Shown: positions 9,403 to 17,332 of the stretch, piece after piece
Position numbering within the stretch: the first letter of the stretch is position 1
How the letters are laid out: each line of letters opens with the position of its first letter
Source: Calditrichia bacterium
Lineage (GTDB): Bacteria; Calditrichota; Calditrichia; Calditrichales; J004
Reading direction: 5' to 3'
NCBI GenBank assembly: GCA_026991535.1
Contig: JALXBH010000249.1
Span: forward strand, 1-42,404
Length of the DNA: 42,404 bases
Translations under genes and position numbers: made by a program
Notes under the pieces: generated by a model
Databases searched by the model: none
Told to the model about the DNA's origin: nothing
The model's input: the letters and a program-made list of their open reading frames with translations, nothing else

Positions 9403-9630
9403 ATGATTCAGGTTAACATGCATGAAGCTAAAACAAATTTATCAAAACTTATCGAGCAATTAAGCCAGGGTGAGGAAATTGTAATCGCCCGGGGCAATAA
9501 GCCGGTTGCAAAATTAGTATTATTGGATGAAATCCACGCGCAAAGAAAGATTGGATCCGCTCACGGACTTATAACCATGGACCCGTCATTTGACGAGCCC
9601 CTTGAAGATTTCGCGGACTACATGTCATGA
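9403..9630 (+). CDS. Phd/YefM-family type II antitoxin, toxin gene not found
   Basis: 75 residues. The N-terminal part (MIQVNMHEAKTNLSKLIEQL, then GEEIVIARGNKPVAKLV) is the DNA-binding Phd/YefM fold. The C-terminal part, with DEPLEDFADYM, is the short toxin-wrapping tail seen in antitoxins usually paired with PIN-domain VapC toxins. AAGGAGATG precedes the ATG. The tail ends where a toxin start would be expected (ATGAGG at 9627), but that frame closes after 14 codons and no PIN, RelE or YoeB fragment is recognisable in any frame downstream. It is therefore an orphan antitoxin, possibly left when the neighbouring AT-rich island arrived. Confidence 0.87.
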   Translation: MIQVNMHEAKTNLSKLIEQLSQGEEIVIARGNKPVAKLVLLDEIHAQRKIGSAHGLITMDPSFDEPLEDFADYMS

Positions 9631-9925
9631 GGATGTATACTATGAAAAACACCAATAAGCGTGGCTAAAGTTCATTAAACCTTATGAGATTTGAGAGTCA
9701 TATATTCCAAGACACACAATGTTTTATATACCGTACCGAAACAGATGTAGCGGAAAAGATGTAAGGATCCTAATCATGGAGGCGGTCAGGAACATATCCT
9801 CCTAACAACAAGGTGATCTAAAAAACCCGGCATTTTGTGACGTGGCGGCTTTACCAAGTTTTATTTGTATTTATCACCCTACATTCTTACTCTTTAATAA
9901 AAGAATTTTAATCTAAAGGCTAAAA
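9631..9925. other. Gene-free left flank of the restriction-modification island
   Basis: 295 bases with no convincing coding sequence on either strand. The longest open stretch beginning with ATG is 26 codons. Composition shifts from that of the chromosome to AT-rich, so this is probably the left junction. ATGAGGATGTA at 9627-9637, overlapping the antitoxin end, recurs at 12660-12670 in the right flank. Confidence 0.5.
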
Positions 9926-11089
9926 ATGACATTTAAATTTGGAGAATTATTTTCAGGGCCTGGGGGCATTGGATTGGCAGCAAAGCTTGCAAAAATAGAA
10001 TATAATGGTGAAGTATTTAAAATTGAACATACATGGGCTACCGACTATGATAAAGATTCCTGTGAAACATATCGCAATAATATTTGCCCTAAAAAACGTA
10101 ATACGGTTATATGTAAGGATATAAGAAAATTAGATTTTAAAGTATTAAAGAATATTTCTGATATCGATGCTTTGGCCTTTGGTTTTCCGTGTAATGACTT
10201 CAGTATAGTAGGTGAACAAAAAGGTATTAATGGTGTATATGGGCCTTTGTATACTTATGGTGTAAAAGCTGTAAATCTTTTTCAACCAAAATGGTTTTTA
10301 GCAGAAAACGTTAATGGTTTGAGAAATTCTAATGAAGGAAAAGCTTTTAAAATCATTTTAAACGAGTTATTTAATTCTGGATATTCAATTTATCCACATC
10401 TATATAAGTTTGAAAAATATGGAGTACCTCAGGCAAGACATCGTATTATTATAATAGGCATAAGAAAAGATTTAAATATTCCTTTTGGTATTCCTTCACC
10501 AGAACCATTTTCTGATATTGATATTACCTGTAAGAATGCTATTGAAAATCCACCTATTCCCCATAATGCTCCAAACAATGAATTAACTAAACAATCCAAA
10601 ATTGTAGTAGAAAGATTAAAACATATAAGACCTGGAGAAAATGCATTTACCGCAAATATACCTGAACATTTAAGACTTAAAGTTAATGGTGCTAAAATTA
10701 GTCAGATTTATAAAAGATTAGATCCAAGTAAACCGGCCTATACTGTTACAGGAAGCGGTGGCGGCGGCACTCATGTTTATCATTGGGAAGAACCTAGAGC
10801 CTTAACAAGTAGAGAGAGAGCCCGCTTACAAACATTTCCTGATAATTTTATTTTTTATGGTTCAAAAGAAAGTGTTAGAAAACAAATAGGAATGGCAGTC
10901 CCTGTACGTGGTGTTAAAATTATTTTTGAATCTGTTTTAAAAAGTTTCGCAGGAGTTGAATATTCTACAATTGAGCCTAATATACCTCCTATGATTCATC
11001 CTGAAAATATGCAGTTATATAATTCTGAAAATATGCAATTAAGATTTTTCGACTACCTGAAAAGTTATTCAATAAGTTTACCTGAATAA
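9926..11089 (+). CDS. DNA (cytosine-5-)-methyltransferase of a type II system
   Basis: 387 residues with the ordered m5C motifs: I FGELFSGPGGIGLAA (about 5-19), IV GFPCNDFS with catalytic Cys89, VI ENV (127-129), VIII QARHR (169-173), a target-recognition region containing TVTGSGGGGTH, IX RALTSRERARLQTFP, and X as KQIGMAVPV, where the usual QIGNAVP has Met for Asn. It transfers a methyl group from SAM to C5 of cytosine and should protect DNA from the next gene's nuclease. Codon use is strongly A/T-ending, unlike the chromosome. It is the first gene of a tight three-gene unit (13 and 6 bases between genes). The recognition site cannot be read from sequence. Confidence 0.95.
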   Translation: MTFKFGELFSGPGGIGLAAKLAKIEYNGEVFKIEHTWATDYDKDSCETYRNNICPKKRNTVICKDIRKLDFKVLKNISDIDALAFGFPCNDFSIVGEQKGINGVYGPLYTYGVKAVNLFQPKWFLAENVNGLRNSNEGKAFKIILNELFNSGYSIYPHLYKFEKYGVPQARHRIIIIGIRKDLNIPFGIPSPEPFSDIDITCKNAIENPPIPHNAPNNELTKQSKIVVERLKHIRPGENAFTANIPEHLRLKVNGAKISQIYKRLDPSKPAYTVTGSGGGGTHVYHWEEPRALTSRERARLQTFPDNFIFYGSKESVRKQIGMAVPVRGVKIIFESVLKSFAGVEYSTIEPNIPPMIHPENMQLYNSENMQLRFFDYLKSYSISLPE

Positions 11090-11102
11090 TGAAGGATTTT
11101 TC

Positions 11103-12086
11103 ATGATTTCTAATAATCTTTTTACTGAACTATTGGTTGAACCTGTCAAAAAAGGATGTAATAAACTGTATATTGTCTCAGGTTATGCAACTTCAGCAAT
11201 GGCTTTTCATCATCTCGAAGAAGTAAAACAGATTGACGAAAATATAAACATTGAGTTAATAGTAGGTATGTGTCCCTCGGATGGTTTAGCCCTCAGTAAT
11301 CACCGTGGTTTTCAACAAATTATGGAATCTGATTATAAAGGGAGATTTAAATGCAGTTATATAACTACCCCCCCACCAGTACATTCTAAAGTATACGCAT
11401 GGTTTAATGATGACAAACCATGTATTGGTTTTTTAGGTTCAGCGAATTATACACAAACAGCATTTTCACATTTAAGAAAAGAGCTTATGACAGCATGTGA
11501 TGCTATAGAAGCTTTTGACTATTATAATAGTTTAATTGATGATACAATTTATTGTACTCATCAAGATACAGAGAATCTTGTTAATATCTATAATGATAAA
11601 TTTTTTCTTCGTAGGAAAAGAGTAAAAGAACTATTACCTGACCTTGGAACAAAAGACGCTGGAATGGTAGAAGATATTACCGGTTTATCTTTTATTACTA
11701 TTTCCTTTTTAGACAATAAAGGAAATTTACCTGAAAGATCGGGCTTGAATTGGGGACAAAGGCCTAAAGAAAAACGTGAGCCCAATCAAGCGTATATTAG
11801 ATTACCATCTTCTATTTATCATTCTGATTTTTTTCCGCCTAGAAAGGTTCATTTTACTGTTTTGACAGATGATTCAAAGATTTTAATTTGTTCCCGTGCT
11901 CAAGATAATGGAAAAGCAATTCATACTCCTCACAATAATAGTTTAATCGGTGAATATTTTAGGAATCGGCTTGGCTTAGCTTCTGGTGCTCGTGTTTCAA
12001 AAGATGATTTATTGCGCTATGGTAGAGTCGATGTAACTTTCTATAAAATTGATGATGAAACATATTATATGGATTTTTCTGTATGA
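11103..12086 (+). CDS. NgoFVII-type PLD-fold restriction endonuclease
   Basis: 327 residues. The N-terminal half has a single phospholipase-D-type active site, VHSKVYAWF with His94 and Lys96, followed by IGFLGSANYTQTAF (Ser113, Asn115). This is the arrangement of BfiI/NgoFVII-type restriction enzymes, which cut without metal and usually work as dimers. The C-terminal half (about 200-327) would be the DNA-recognition domain. Position between a cytosine methyltransferase and a Vsr protein supports a restriction role. NgoFVII itself reads GCSGC; whether this enzyme shares that target is unknown. AAGGATTTTTC precedes the ATG. Confidence 0.85.
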   Translation: MISNNLFTELLVEPVKKGCNKLYIVSGYATSAMAFHHLEEVKQIDENINIELIVGMCPSDGLALSNHRGFQQIMESDYKGRFKCSYITTPPPVHSKVYAWFNDDKPCIGFLGSANYTQTAFSHLRKELMTACDAIEAFDYYNSLIDDTIYCTHQDTENLVNIYNDKFFLRRKRVKELLPDLGTKDAGMVEDITGLSFITISFLDNKGNLPERSGLNWGQRPKEKREPNQAYIRLPSSIYHSDFFPPRKVHFTVLTDDSKILICSRAQDNGKAIHTPHNNSLIGEYFRNRLGLASGARVSKDDLLRYGRVDVTFYKIDDETYYMDFSV

Positions 12087-12092
12087 TGATTT

Positions 12093-12503
12093 ATGGATAA
12101 TCTTACCAAAGAACAACGTAGAAAGAATATGAGTAATATTCGTTCTGAAGGAACAAAACCTGAACTTCTTGTAATGAAAGAATTAAGAAGAAAGAAAATA
12201 TATTTTGCAAAAAATGTAAAAAAGATTTATGGTAAACCTGACATTGTTTTTCGACGGAAAAAGATAGTTGTTTTTATTGACTCCGATTTTTGGCATGGTC
12301 ATCCTACCCGCTTTATTCCTCCTAAAACAAACATTGAATATTGGTCAGAAAAGATTAAACGTAACAAAGAACGTGATAAACTTGTAAATAAAAAATTAAC
12401 CGATGAAGGCTGGTTGGTTTTACGTTTCTGGGAATATGATATTAAGCATAATTTAAAACAATGTATTTTAAAAATACTTAATGAATATCAATATCAGGAG
12501 TGA
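12093..12503 (+). CDS. vsr: Very-short-patch-repair (Vsr) mismatch endonuclease
   Basis: 136 residues. Vsr nicks beside T of T:G mismatches that arise when 5-methylcytosine deaminates, so it partners the methyltransferase two genes upstream. Visible motifs: KNMSNIRSEGTKPE with Glu24, YGKPDIVF with Asp50 (equivalent to E. coli Asp51), VVFIDSDFWHGHP with His68 (E. coli His69), YWSEKIKRNKERD and GWLVLRFWEYDI. Three of the four zinc ligands of E. coli Vsr (Cys66, Cys73, Cys117) are replaced, here by Asp65, Thr72 and Tyr115. It starts six bases after the nuclease gene and shares its AT-rich codon use. Confidence 0.92.
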   Translation: MDNLTKEQRRKNMSNIRSEGTKPELLVMKELRRKKIYFAKNVKKIYGKPDIVFRRKKIVVFIDSDFWHGHPTRFIPPKTNIEYWSEKIKRNKERDKLVNKKLTDEGWLVLRFWEYDIKHNLKQCILKILNEYQYQE

Positions 12504-12799
12504 CCTTAACTATACGAATAAACTTAACTTTACAAATGCCCGTTTTTTTAAGTGTAGGAATCGAGTTCTCAACATTTTAAAAGAAAATGAATCTATACAA
12601 GCGGAATAGTAAATTTGAGTATCATATCCTTTAGAACGAAGAGTCCTCACTTACCGAAGATGAGGATGTAAGCTGAACTAGGCAAAGCTTTATAACGGAA
12701 AAAACGTTGGGTTCTTGGTTATAGAAGAGGTTCCGTGCGACCGACCTGTCTGTCCGGCTTCGGTGAATAACCTTAGCCACAAAGCCCTGAGTCAGCGCC
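12504..12799. other. Gene-free right flank of the restriction-modification island
   Basis: 296 bases without a convincing ORF. AT-rich at first, it returns to chromosomal composition near 12740. It contains the second copy of ATGAGGATGTA (12660-12670) and interleaved inverted repeats TCCTCA/TGAGGA (12644-12649, 12661-12666) and CTTAC/GTAAG (12650-12654, 12668-12672). No integrase, transposase or tRNA remnant is recognisable. Confidence 0.45.
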
Positions 12800-13456
12800 C
12801 TATTTCTTTTTCAGTTTATCCTTAAACTGCTTACGGAACTTTTTAACCTTGGGATCGATGACCAGACGGCAATAACCCTGATTGGGATTGCGGCGGTAAT
12901 ATTCCTGGTGACTGATTTCCGCCACATAAAAATTACTGAAGGGCGTGATCTCGGTTACGATGGGATCAGCGTAAATATGGAGTCTGTCCGTTTCCGCTTT
13001 GGATTTTTCGGCGATGTCCTTCTGCCGCTGGTTATGGTAAAAGATGGCCGAACGGTACTGGGGCCCCACATCCGCGCCCTGGCGGTTCAGAGTGGTCGGA
13101 TCATGCGTGCGCCAAAAGATGTACACCAGATCTTCAAATGAGATAATTTTCGGATCAAAATAGATATTGACCGCCTCGGCATGGCCCGTGTCCGTTGTGC
13201 ATACCTGTTCATAGGTAGGGTTCTTCACATGACCGCCCGCGTAACCGGACACCGCTTCCACCACACCTTCGATATCTTCAAAAATGGCTTCCACACACCA
13301 GAAGCACCCGCCGGCAAAGGTTGCTACTTCCAGTTCACCTTTTTGTACCTTTATATCCAGATCTACCCCCATCATCTCTCCGCTTGTTTTATCTCCGGCC
13401 TTTGTGCAACCAAAATAAACAAATGTTATCAATAACAAAAACCCTGTAAAGCGCAT
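12800..13456 (-). CDS. msrA: Peptide-methionine (S)-S-oxide reductase, predicted lipoprotein
   Basis: Two adjacent ATGs (13459, 13456) could start the protein; the second is better spaced from AAAGGA. Numbered from the first, the 219 residues begin with a hydrophobic stretch ending YFGC (Cys18), an imperfect lipobox, so the enzyme is probably anchored in the envelope. The catalytic motif GGCFWC has Cys52. GYAGG, the GHAEAVNIYFDP segment, FWRTHDPTT and EYYRRNPNQGYC are all typical of MsrA. It reduces the S-epimer of methionine sulfoxide in oxidised proteins. No msrB is fused or adjacent. It lies on the same strand downstream of moeA, with about 65 bases between them. Confidence 0.95.
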   Translation of the reverse strand: MRFTGFLLLITFVYFGCTKAGDKTSGEMMGVDLDIKVQKGELEVATFAGGCFWCVEAIFEDIEGVVEAVSGYAGGHVKNPTYEQVCTTDTGHAEAVNIYFDPKIISFEDLVYIFWRTHDPTTLNRQGADVGPQYRSAIFYHNQRQKDIAEKSKAETDRLHIYADPIVTEITPFSNFYVAEISHQEYYRRNPNQGYCRLVIDPKVKKFRKQFKDKLKKK

Positions 13457-13524
13457 CATAATTCCTTTCTGCTTTCTTCCGGCCCAAAATAAGAGCCATT
13501 GTTCGCAAAAAGTTCACATTCCGG

Positions 13525-14733
13525 TCAGAATAAAAAGACCGCCACCTGCTCTCCCGCTTCAATTTGCTGATTAATTTTGATGCGGATATAACCGTCGGCA
13601 TGGGCCACCGTCGTGGGCATGTGCGATCCCTGCCGGCTCAACAGCCGGACCGTGGGCAACAGTTCGCCTTCCTTTTGCTCAAGAACAACACGGTTCAACT
13701 GAACGCGTTCGCTGCGGTTTATCACCCCCCCGGCCATCCGCGCCACAATTGTTTGCCGTTTAAAGGGCTGCCCCTGCATATAACCCAGAAGCGGTTTGAT
13801 ATAATGGGTGTAGCCCATAAAGGCGGAAACCGGATTTCCCGGCAGGCCGATCAGCAGGCAGTTCCCCCTCCGGGCGGCAAACATCGGTTTACCCGGGCGT
13901 TGGCGGATTTTCCAGAACAGGGTTTCAAATCCCGCCGCCTCCGCCGCGGAACGCACATGGTCATGATGACCCACCGACACTCCGCCGGTGCTGATAATCA
14001 GATCGGATAGCAGGGCGGAAGAGGCCAGGGCGTTCTTTATCTTTTCCGGATCATCGCCAAGGTGATGGCTGTTCAGAAGCCGGGCGCCATCCCGGTTCAG
14101 GGCGCCTTCCAGCATGGGGCCGTTGGAATTACGCACCTGACCGAAAGCGGTGGCGTTGTTATGATCCACCAACTCGCTGCCGGTAATGCACAGGGATACC
14201 GCCGGCCGGGCCGCCACCTTTACCCGGTCGATGCCGATGGAAGCCAGCAGGGCCACATAAGCGGGCGTAATACGCACCCCTTTTTTGGCGACGATCATAC
14301 CTTTTGAAAATTCCTCTCCCTTAAAACGAATATGCTGATGACGCTTTTTAGCCTGCAAAATGGTCACCCGTTCCCCATCCGCCGGAGCGCAGTCTTCCAC
14401 GGGCACCACCGCATCGGCGCTGTCCGGCACCACCGCCCCGGTACTGATGCGTATGGCCTGTCCCCGTTGCAGGCGGCCTTCAAAGGGATGGCCGGCCTGG
14501 CTTTCTCCCGTTAACACCACCTCCACGGGTATGCCCCCGGCGGCGGCCTCAATATCTCTCCAGCGCACGGCATAGCCGTCCATGGCGCTGTTGTTAAAGG
14601 CGGGCAGGTCAAAGGGGGCCTCAATATCCCCGGCCAGGGTATGGTTCAGCGCTTCCGTCAGGTCCGTTTCTTCCGCCTCCGCATGGGCGGCGTTCTTCTT
14701 TAAAATCTCCGAGGCCTGTTCTATGGTAATCAT
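13525..14733 (-). CDS. moeA: Molybdopterin molybdotransferase MoeA
   Basis: 402 residues, full family length. MoeA inserts molybdate into adenylylated molybdopterin to give Mo-cofactor, releasing AMP. The N-terminal part has DLPAFNNSAMDGYA (about 41-54). The MogA-like domain III has STGGVSVGHHDHV and the active-site loop LIGLPGNPVSAFMGY, and a C-terminal beta domain follows. It is the last Moco gene of the minus-strand cluster, 99 bases after the moaC-moaB fusion gene, which supplies the partner adenylation activity. Confidence 0.96.
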   Translation of the reverse strand: MITIEQASEILKKNAAHAEAEETDLTEALNHTLAGDIEAPFDLPAFNNSAMDGYAVRWRDIEAAAGGIPVEVVLTGESQAGHPFEGRLQRGQAIRISTGAVVPDSADAVVPVEDCAPADGERVTILQAKKRHQHIRFKGEEFSKGMIVAKKGVRITPAYVALLASIGIDRVKVAARPAVSLCITGSELVDHNNATAFGQVRNSNGPMLEGALNRDGARLLNSHHLGDDPEKIKNALASSALLSDLIISTGGVSVGHHDHVRSAAEAAGFETLFWKIRQRPGKPMFAARRGNCLLIGLPGNPVSAFMGYTHYIKPLLGYMQGQPFKRQTIVARMAGGVINRSERVQLNRVVLEQKEGELLPTVRLLSRQGSHMPTTVAHADGYIRIKINQQIEAGEQVAVFLF

Positions 14734-14832
14734 CGTCTTTCTCCGTATTCATTCTCATCCCCAAAGGGAATATCGTTTCCGTATATCACACGCGGGTACA
14801 AATGGATTCACATTCCTGAAAAAGGCCCGGCT

Positions 14833-15777
14833 TTACTTCCGCTCCGGTTTCAGCCAGCGTTTCTCTTCGTCATGACCGCCGCCCCACAACATGGGAAAGG
14901 CGTGCGGCAGACCCGGAAAAAGCGCCTGCAGGCTCTCCAGCGCCCCGCGCGAGCTGCCGGGCAGGGTTATGATCACCGAGCGGCCGCGAATGCCGGCCAC
15001 CTCCCGCGAGAGCATGGCATAGGGCGTGCGTTCCTTGCCGTGTTTGCGCAAGGCTTCCACAATGCCGGGACTCTCTTTTTCCAGCAGGGGTTTCACCGCT
15101 TCCGGCGTATGATCCTTGGGCCCAAAACCGGTGCCGCCGGTGGTGAGAATTAAATCTACATCGTCCTCATCCGCCAGGCCTTGAACGCGGTCACGTATAC
15201 GCGCCGCCTCATCGGGCAGAATGTCATATACCACAACGTCCAAACCCTTCTCCCGTAAAAAGCCCTCGATGATTTTTCCCGATTTATCCTTGCGCGTTCC
15301 GGCAAAAGTGGAATCGGAGATAACCAGCACGGCCGCGCGCAGGGGTCGGGCAAAGCTGTCCTTGAAATCGCTTTTGCCGCCCTTCTTTTTAACCAGCCGT
15401 ATATGGCCAAAACTCAGTTCCTCATCAAAGGGCTTGAGCATATCATAGGCGTTGAGCAGTGCCGCGCTGACGGCGGTCATCGCTTCCATTTCCACCCCCG
15501 TCTTCCAAACGGCGCGCACCTCGGCGCGTACGGTCATGGTGGATTCTCCAAGTTCAAAACCGATCTCCACCCAGTCCACCGGCAGGCTGTGGCAAAAAAC
15601 GATCCACTCCGCCGTGCGTTTGGCCGCCTGTATGCCCGCGGCCCGGCTAACCTGGCGCACATCGCCCTTGGGTACCTCATTGTTTTTTATTTTTTCCATG
15701 ATCTCCGGCGTGCCATGCAAAACCCCCTCGGCCATGGCATAACGCAGGGTGTTGAATTTGGGGCTTACATCAATCAT
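14833..15777 (-). CDS. moaCB: Bifunctional MoaC-MoaB/MogA fusion
   Basis: 314 residues. Residues 1-150 are MoaC, which with MoaA turns GTP into cyclic pyranopterin monophosphate. Its active-site residues align with E. coli Lys51, His77, Asp128 and Lys131 as Lys37 (PKGDV), His63 (FCHSL), Asp112 and Lys115 (YDMLK). Residues about 165-314 are a MoaB/MogA molybdopterin adenylyltransferase domain with VISDS, LTTGGTGFGPKDHTPEA and the C-terminal LPGSSRGALESL. Such fusions are known in other bacteria. GGAG lies upstream of the ATG and the gene starts six bases after moaE. Cytoplasmic. Confidence 0.95.
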   Translation of the reverse strand: MIDVSPKFNTLRYAMAEGVLHGTPEIMEKIKNNEVPKGDVRQVSRAAGIQAAKRTAEWIVFCHSLPVDWVEIGFELGESTMTVRAEVRAVWKTGVEMEAMTAVSAALLNAYDMLKPFDEELSFGHIRLVKKKGGKSDFKDSFARPLRAAVLVISDSTFAGTRKDKSGKIIEGFLREKGLDVVVYDILPDEAARIRDRVQGLADEDDVDLILTTGGTGFGPKDHTPEAVKPLLEKESPGIVEALRKHGKERTPYAMLSREVAGIRGRSVIITLPGSSRGALESLQALFPGLPHAFPMLWGGGHDEEKRWLKPERK

Positions 15778-15783
15778 AATCTT

Positions 15784-16224
15784 TTACTCCGGTTGTCCGT
15801 CTATCCAACGGGTTTGCCCGTCGCTCAGGCATTCCTTCTTCCAGACGGGTACGTTATGTTTAATCTCTTCCACGATCCATTCCATGGCGCGCATACTCTC
15901 TTTGCGATGGGCGGCGGATACAAAAACAAACAGGGATATCTCTCCCGCCGCCACCCGGCCGGTGCTGTGATACACATGCAGGCAATTTAGGGGAAATTTT
16001 GTAAAAGCCTCTTCGCGAAGGCGGCTTATCTCGCCATTGGCCATCCCGGCGTAGGCGGAATATTCGATGGCTTCCACTTTTGCCCCGCGCGCTTCGTCGG
16101 CCCGCACCTGGCCCAGAAAAATAGCATGGGCGCCAATATTTTTTTTAGCGGCATGACCGGCAATCTGCCCGGCGATAAAATCCGGGGTGATGGGCCCGTC
16201 CATAAAATAGTTTTTCTCACTCAT
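15784..16224 (-). CDS. moaE: Molybdopterin synthase catalytic subunit MoaE
   Basis: About 146 residues from ATG 16224, chosen because AAAAGGA lies six bases upstream; an upstream in-frame ATG at 16245 would include that site. MoaE binds cPMP and receives two sulfurs from thiocarboxylated MoaD to make molybdopterin. Conserved elements: FLGQVRADEARG, IEYSAYAGMA, VYHSTGRVAAGE and IKHNVPVWKKE, in which Lys122 and Lys129 correspond to the catalytic Lys119 and Lys126 of E. coli. Full length. It lies between moeB and the moaC-moaB gene. Confidence 0.95.
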   Translation of the reverse strand: MSEKNYFMDGPITPDFIAGQIAGHAAKKNIGAHAIFLGQVRADEARGAKVEAIEYSAYAGMANGEISRLREEAFTKFPLNCLHVYHSTGRVAAGEISLFVFVSAAHRKESMRAMEWIVEEIKHNVPVWKKECLSDGQTRWIDGQPE

Positions 16225-16247
16225 GGTCATTCCTTTTCTTTCCATTG

Positions 16248-17330
16248 TTACTTATTAGCGGCAACATACCCCCCGGAAGCGGCCTCCCCGCTTAGCTTTG
16301 TCCAACCGCCCTTAAGGCTGTAGACCCGTTCCAGGCCCTGCTCGCGCAATAGGACGGCCAGGCGCAGGCTGCTCAGGCCATGGGCGCACACCAGCAGCAC
16401 GTCGCTTTCCGCCGGCAGCATCTCCGCCCGCAGTCTGCTGCCCGGTATATGGCGGCAGGGAAACGGTGGCGGCGTTGTTGCGGATTCGCGCACGTCCACC
16501 AGCACGGTCTCCTTCTCCCTTTGCAAAAACATCCCGGCCGTCCATTCCAGGGAACCGCCGCATTCCAGGCTGTAATCCACATCGGGCAGCCGTTTAAAGT
16601 TTTCCCGCGCCAGGGCAAGCTGTTTCTCATCCGCCTTAAAACTTATCGTCCGCGCCTGTAAAGTCAGCGCGTCAAAAAACCACAGGCGGCCGTCCGCGGA
16701 GCAGTTCAATCCCAAAAGATATTTCAGGGCTTCATTGGCCTGCGCCAGCCCCACCAGGCCGGCCACGCTACCCAAAATGCCCTGCTCCCCGCAGGACGGG
16801 GCCGTTTCCGCCGTGGGCCTGTCGGGGAAGAGGCAGCGATAGCTGGGTCCGCCGTTGTGATTGCACAGGGCCATCTGTCCCTGAAAGCGATCCAGCGCGC
16901 CGATGATAAAGGGCAGACCCAGCCCCACGCATACGTCGTTTATCAGATAGCGGGTAGCGAAGTTATCGGTGGCGTCGATCACCAGATCATGGCCGCGCAG
17001 CGTTTCTATCGCCATGCCGGGCAATAAAAAACCGTCAACGGCGCGGTATTGGATTTCTCCGTTCAGGTCTTTTAGTCTGGCGGCGGCGGCCCGGGCCTTA
17101 TTTTGCCCGAGGGAAGATGCGCCAAACAGAATCTGCCGTTGCAGGTTGCTTTTTTGCACACGGTCGCCATCGATGATGGTCAGTTCCCCCACCCCGGCGG
17201 CGGCCAGATATTGCAGAACCGGACAGCCCAGCCCCCCCGCGCCGACCACGGCCACGCGCGCGGCAGCAAGCTTCTCCTGTCCCGCGCTCCCTATTTCCGG
17301 CAATATCATCTGCCGGGCATAGCGTTCCAT
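16248..17330 (-). CDS. moeB: MoeB/ThiF-type adenylyltransferase with C-terminal rhodanese domain
   Basis: About 360 residues from ATG 17330, six bases after GGAGG; an upstream TTG (17336) is less likely. Residues 1-240 are an E1-like domain that adenylates the C-terminal glycine of MoaD: VVGAGGLGCPVLQYLA (nucleotide loop), IIDGDRVQKSNLQRQ, DATDNF and catalytic-type Cys180 in APSCGEQGILG. Residues about 272-350 are a rhodanese domain with active Cys315 in LVCAHGLSS, able to supply sulfur for MoaD thiocarboxylation. Unusual: of the zinc cysteines of E. coli MoeB only Cys166 remains (PSYRC instead of CYRC), and the second CxxC is absent. It begins two bases after moaD. Confidence 0.92.
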   Translation of the reverse strand: MERYARQMILPEIGSAGQEKLAAARVAVVGAGGLGCPVLQYLAAAGVGELTIIDGDRVQKSNLQRQILFGASSLGQNKARAAAARLKDLNGEIQYRAVDGFLLPGMAIETLRGHDLVIDATDNFATRYLINDVCVGLGLPFIIGALDRFQGQMALCNHNGGPSYRCLFPDRPTAETAPSCGEQGILGSVAGLVGLAQANEALKYLLGLNCSADGRLWFFDALTLQARTISFKADEKQLALARENFKRLPDVDYSLECGGSLEWTAGMFLQREKETVLVDVRESATTPPPFPCRHIPGSRLRAEMLPAESDVLLVCAHGLSSLRLAVLLREQGLERVYSLKGGWTKLSGEAASGGYVAANK

Positions 17331-17332
17331 CG

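Noticed and set aside
9780-9806. GGAGG ... CCTCC inverted repeat in the left flank as a terminator
   Set aside because: The five-base arms enclose about 15 bases and are not followed by a T run.
12735-12790. GTGCGACC as a group II intron 5' end in the island flank
   Set aside because: No domain V hairpin, no reverse transcriptase and no room before msrA; the match is only a few bases.
14833-15777. Apparent loss of a catalytic lysine in the MoaC domain (Glu119 in YDMLKPFDEE)
   Set aside because: Counting along E. coli MoaC places the catalytic Lys131 in YDMCK, which aligns with Lys115 here. Lys37, His63, Asp112 and Lys115 are all present, so the domain looks intact.
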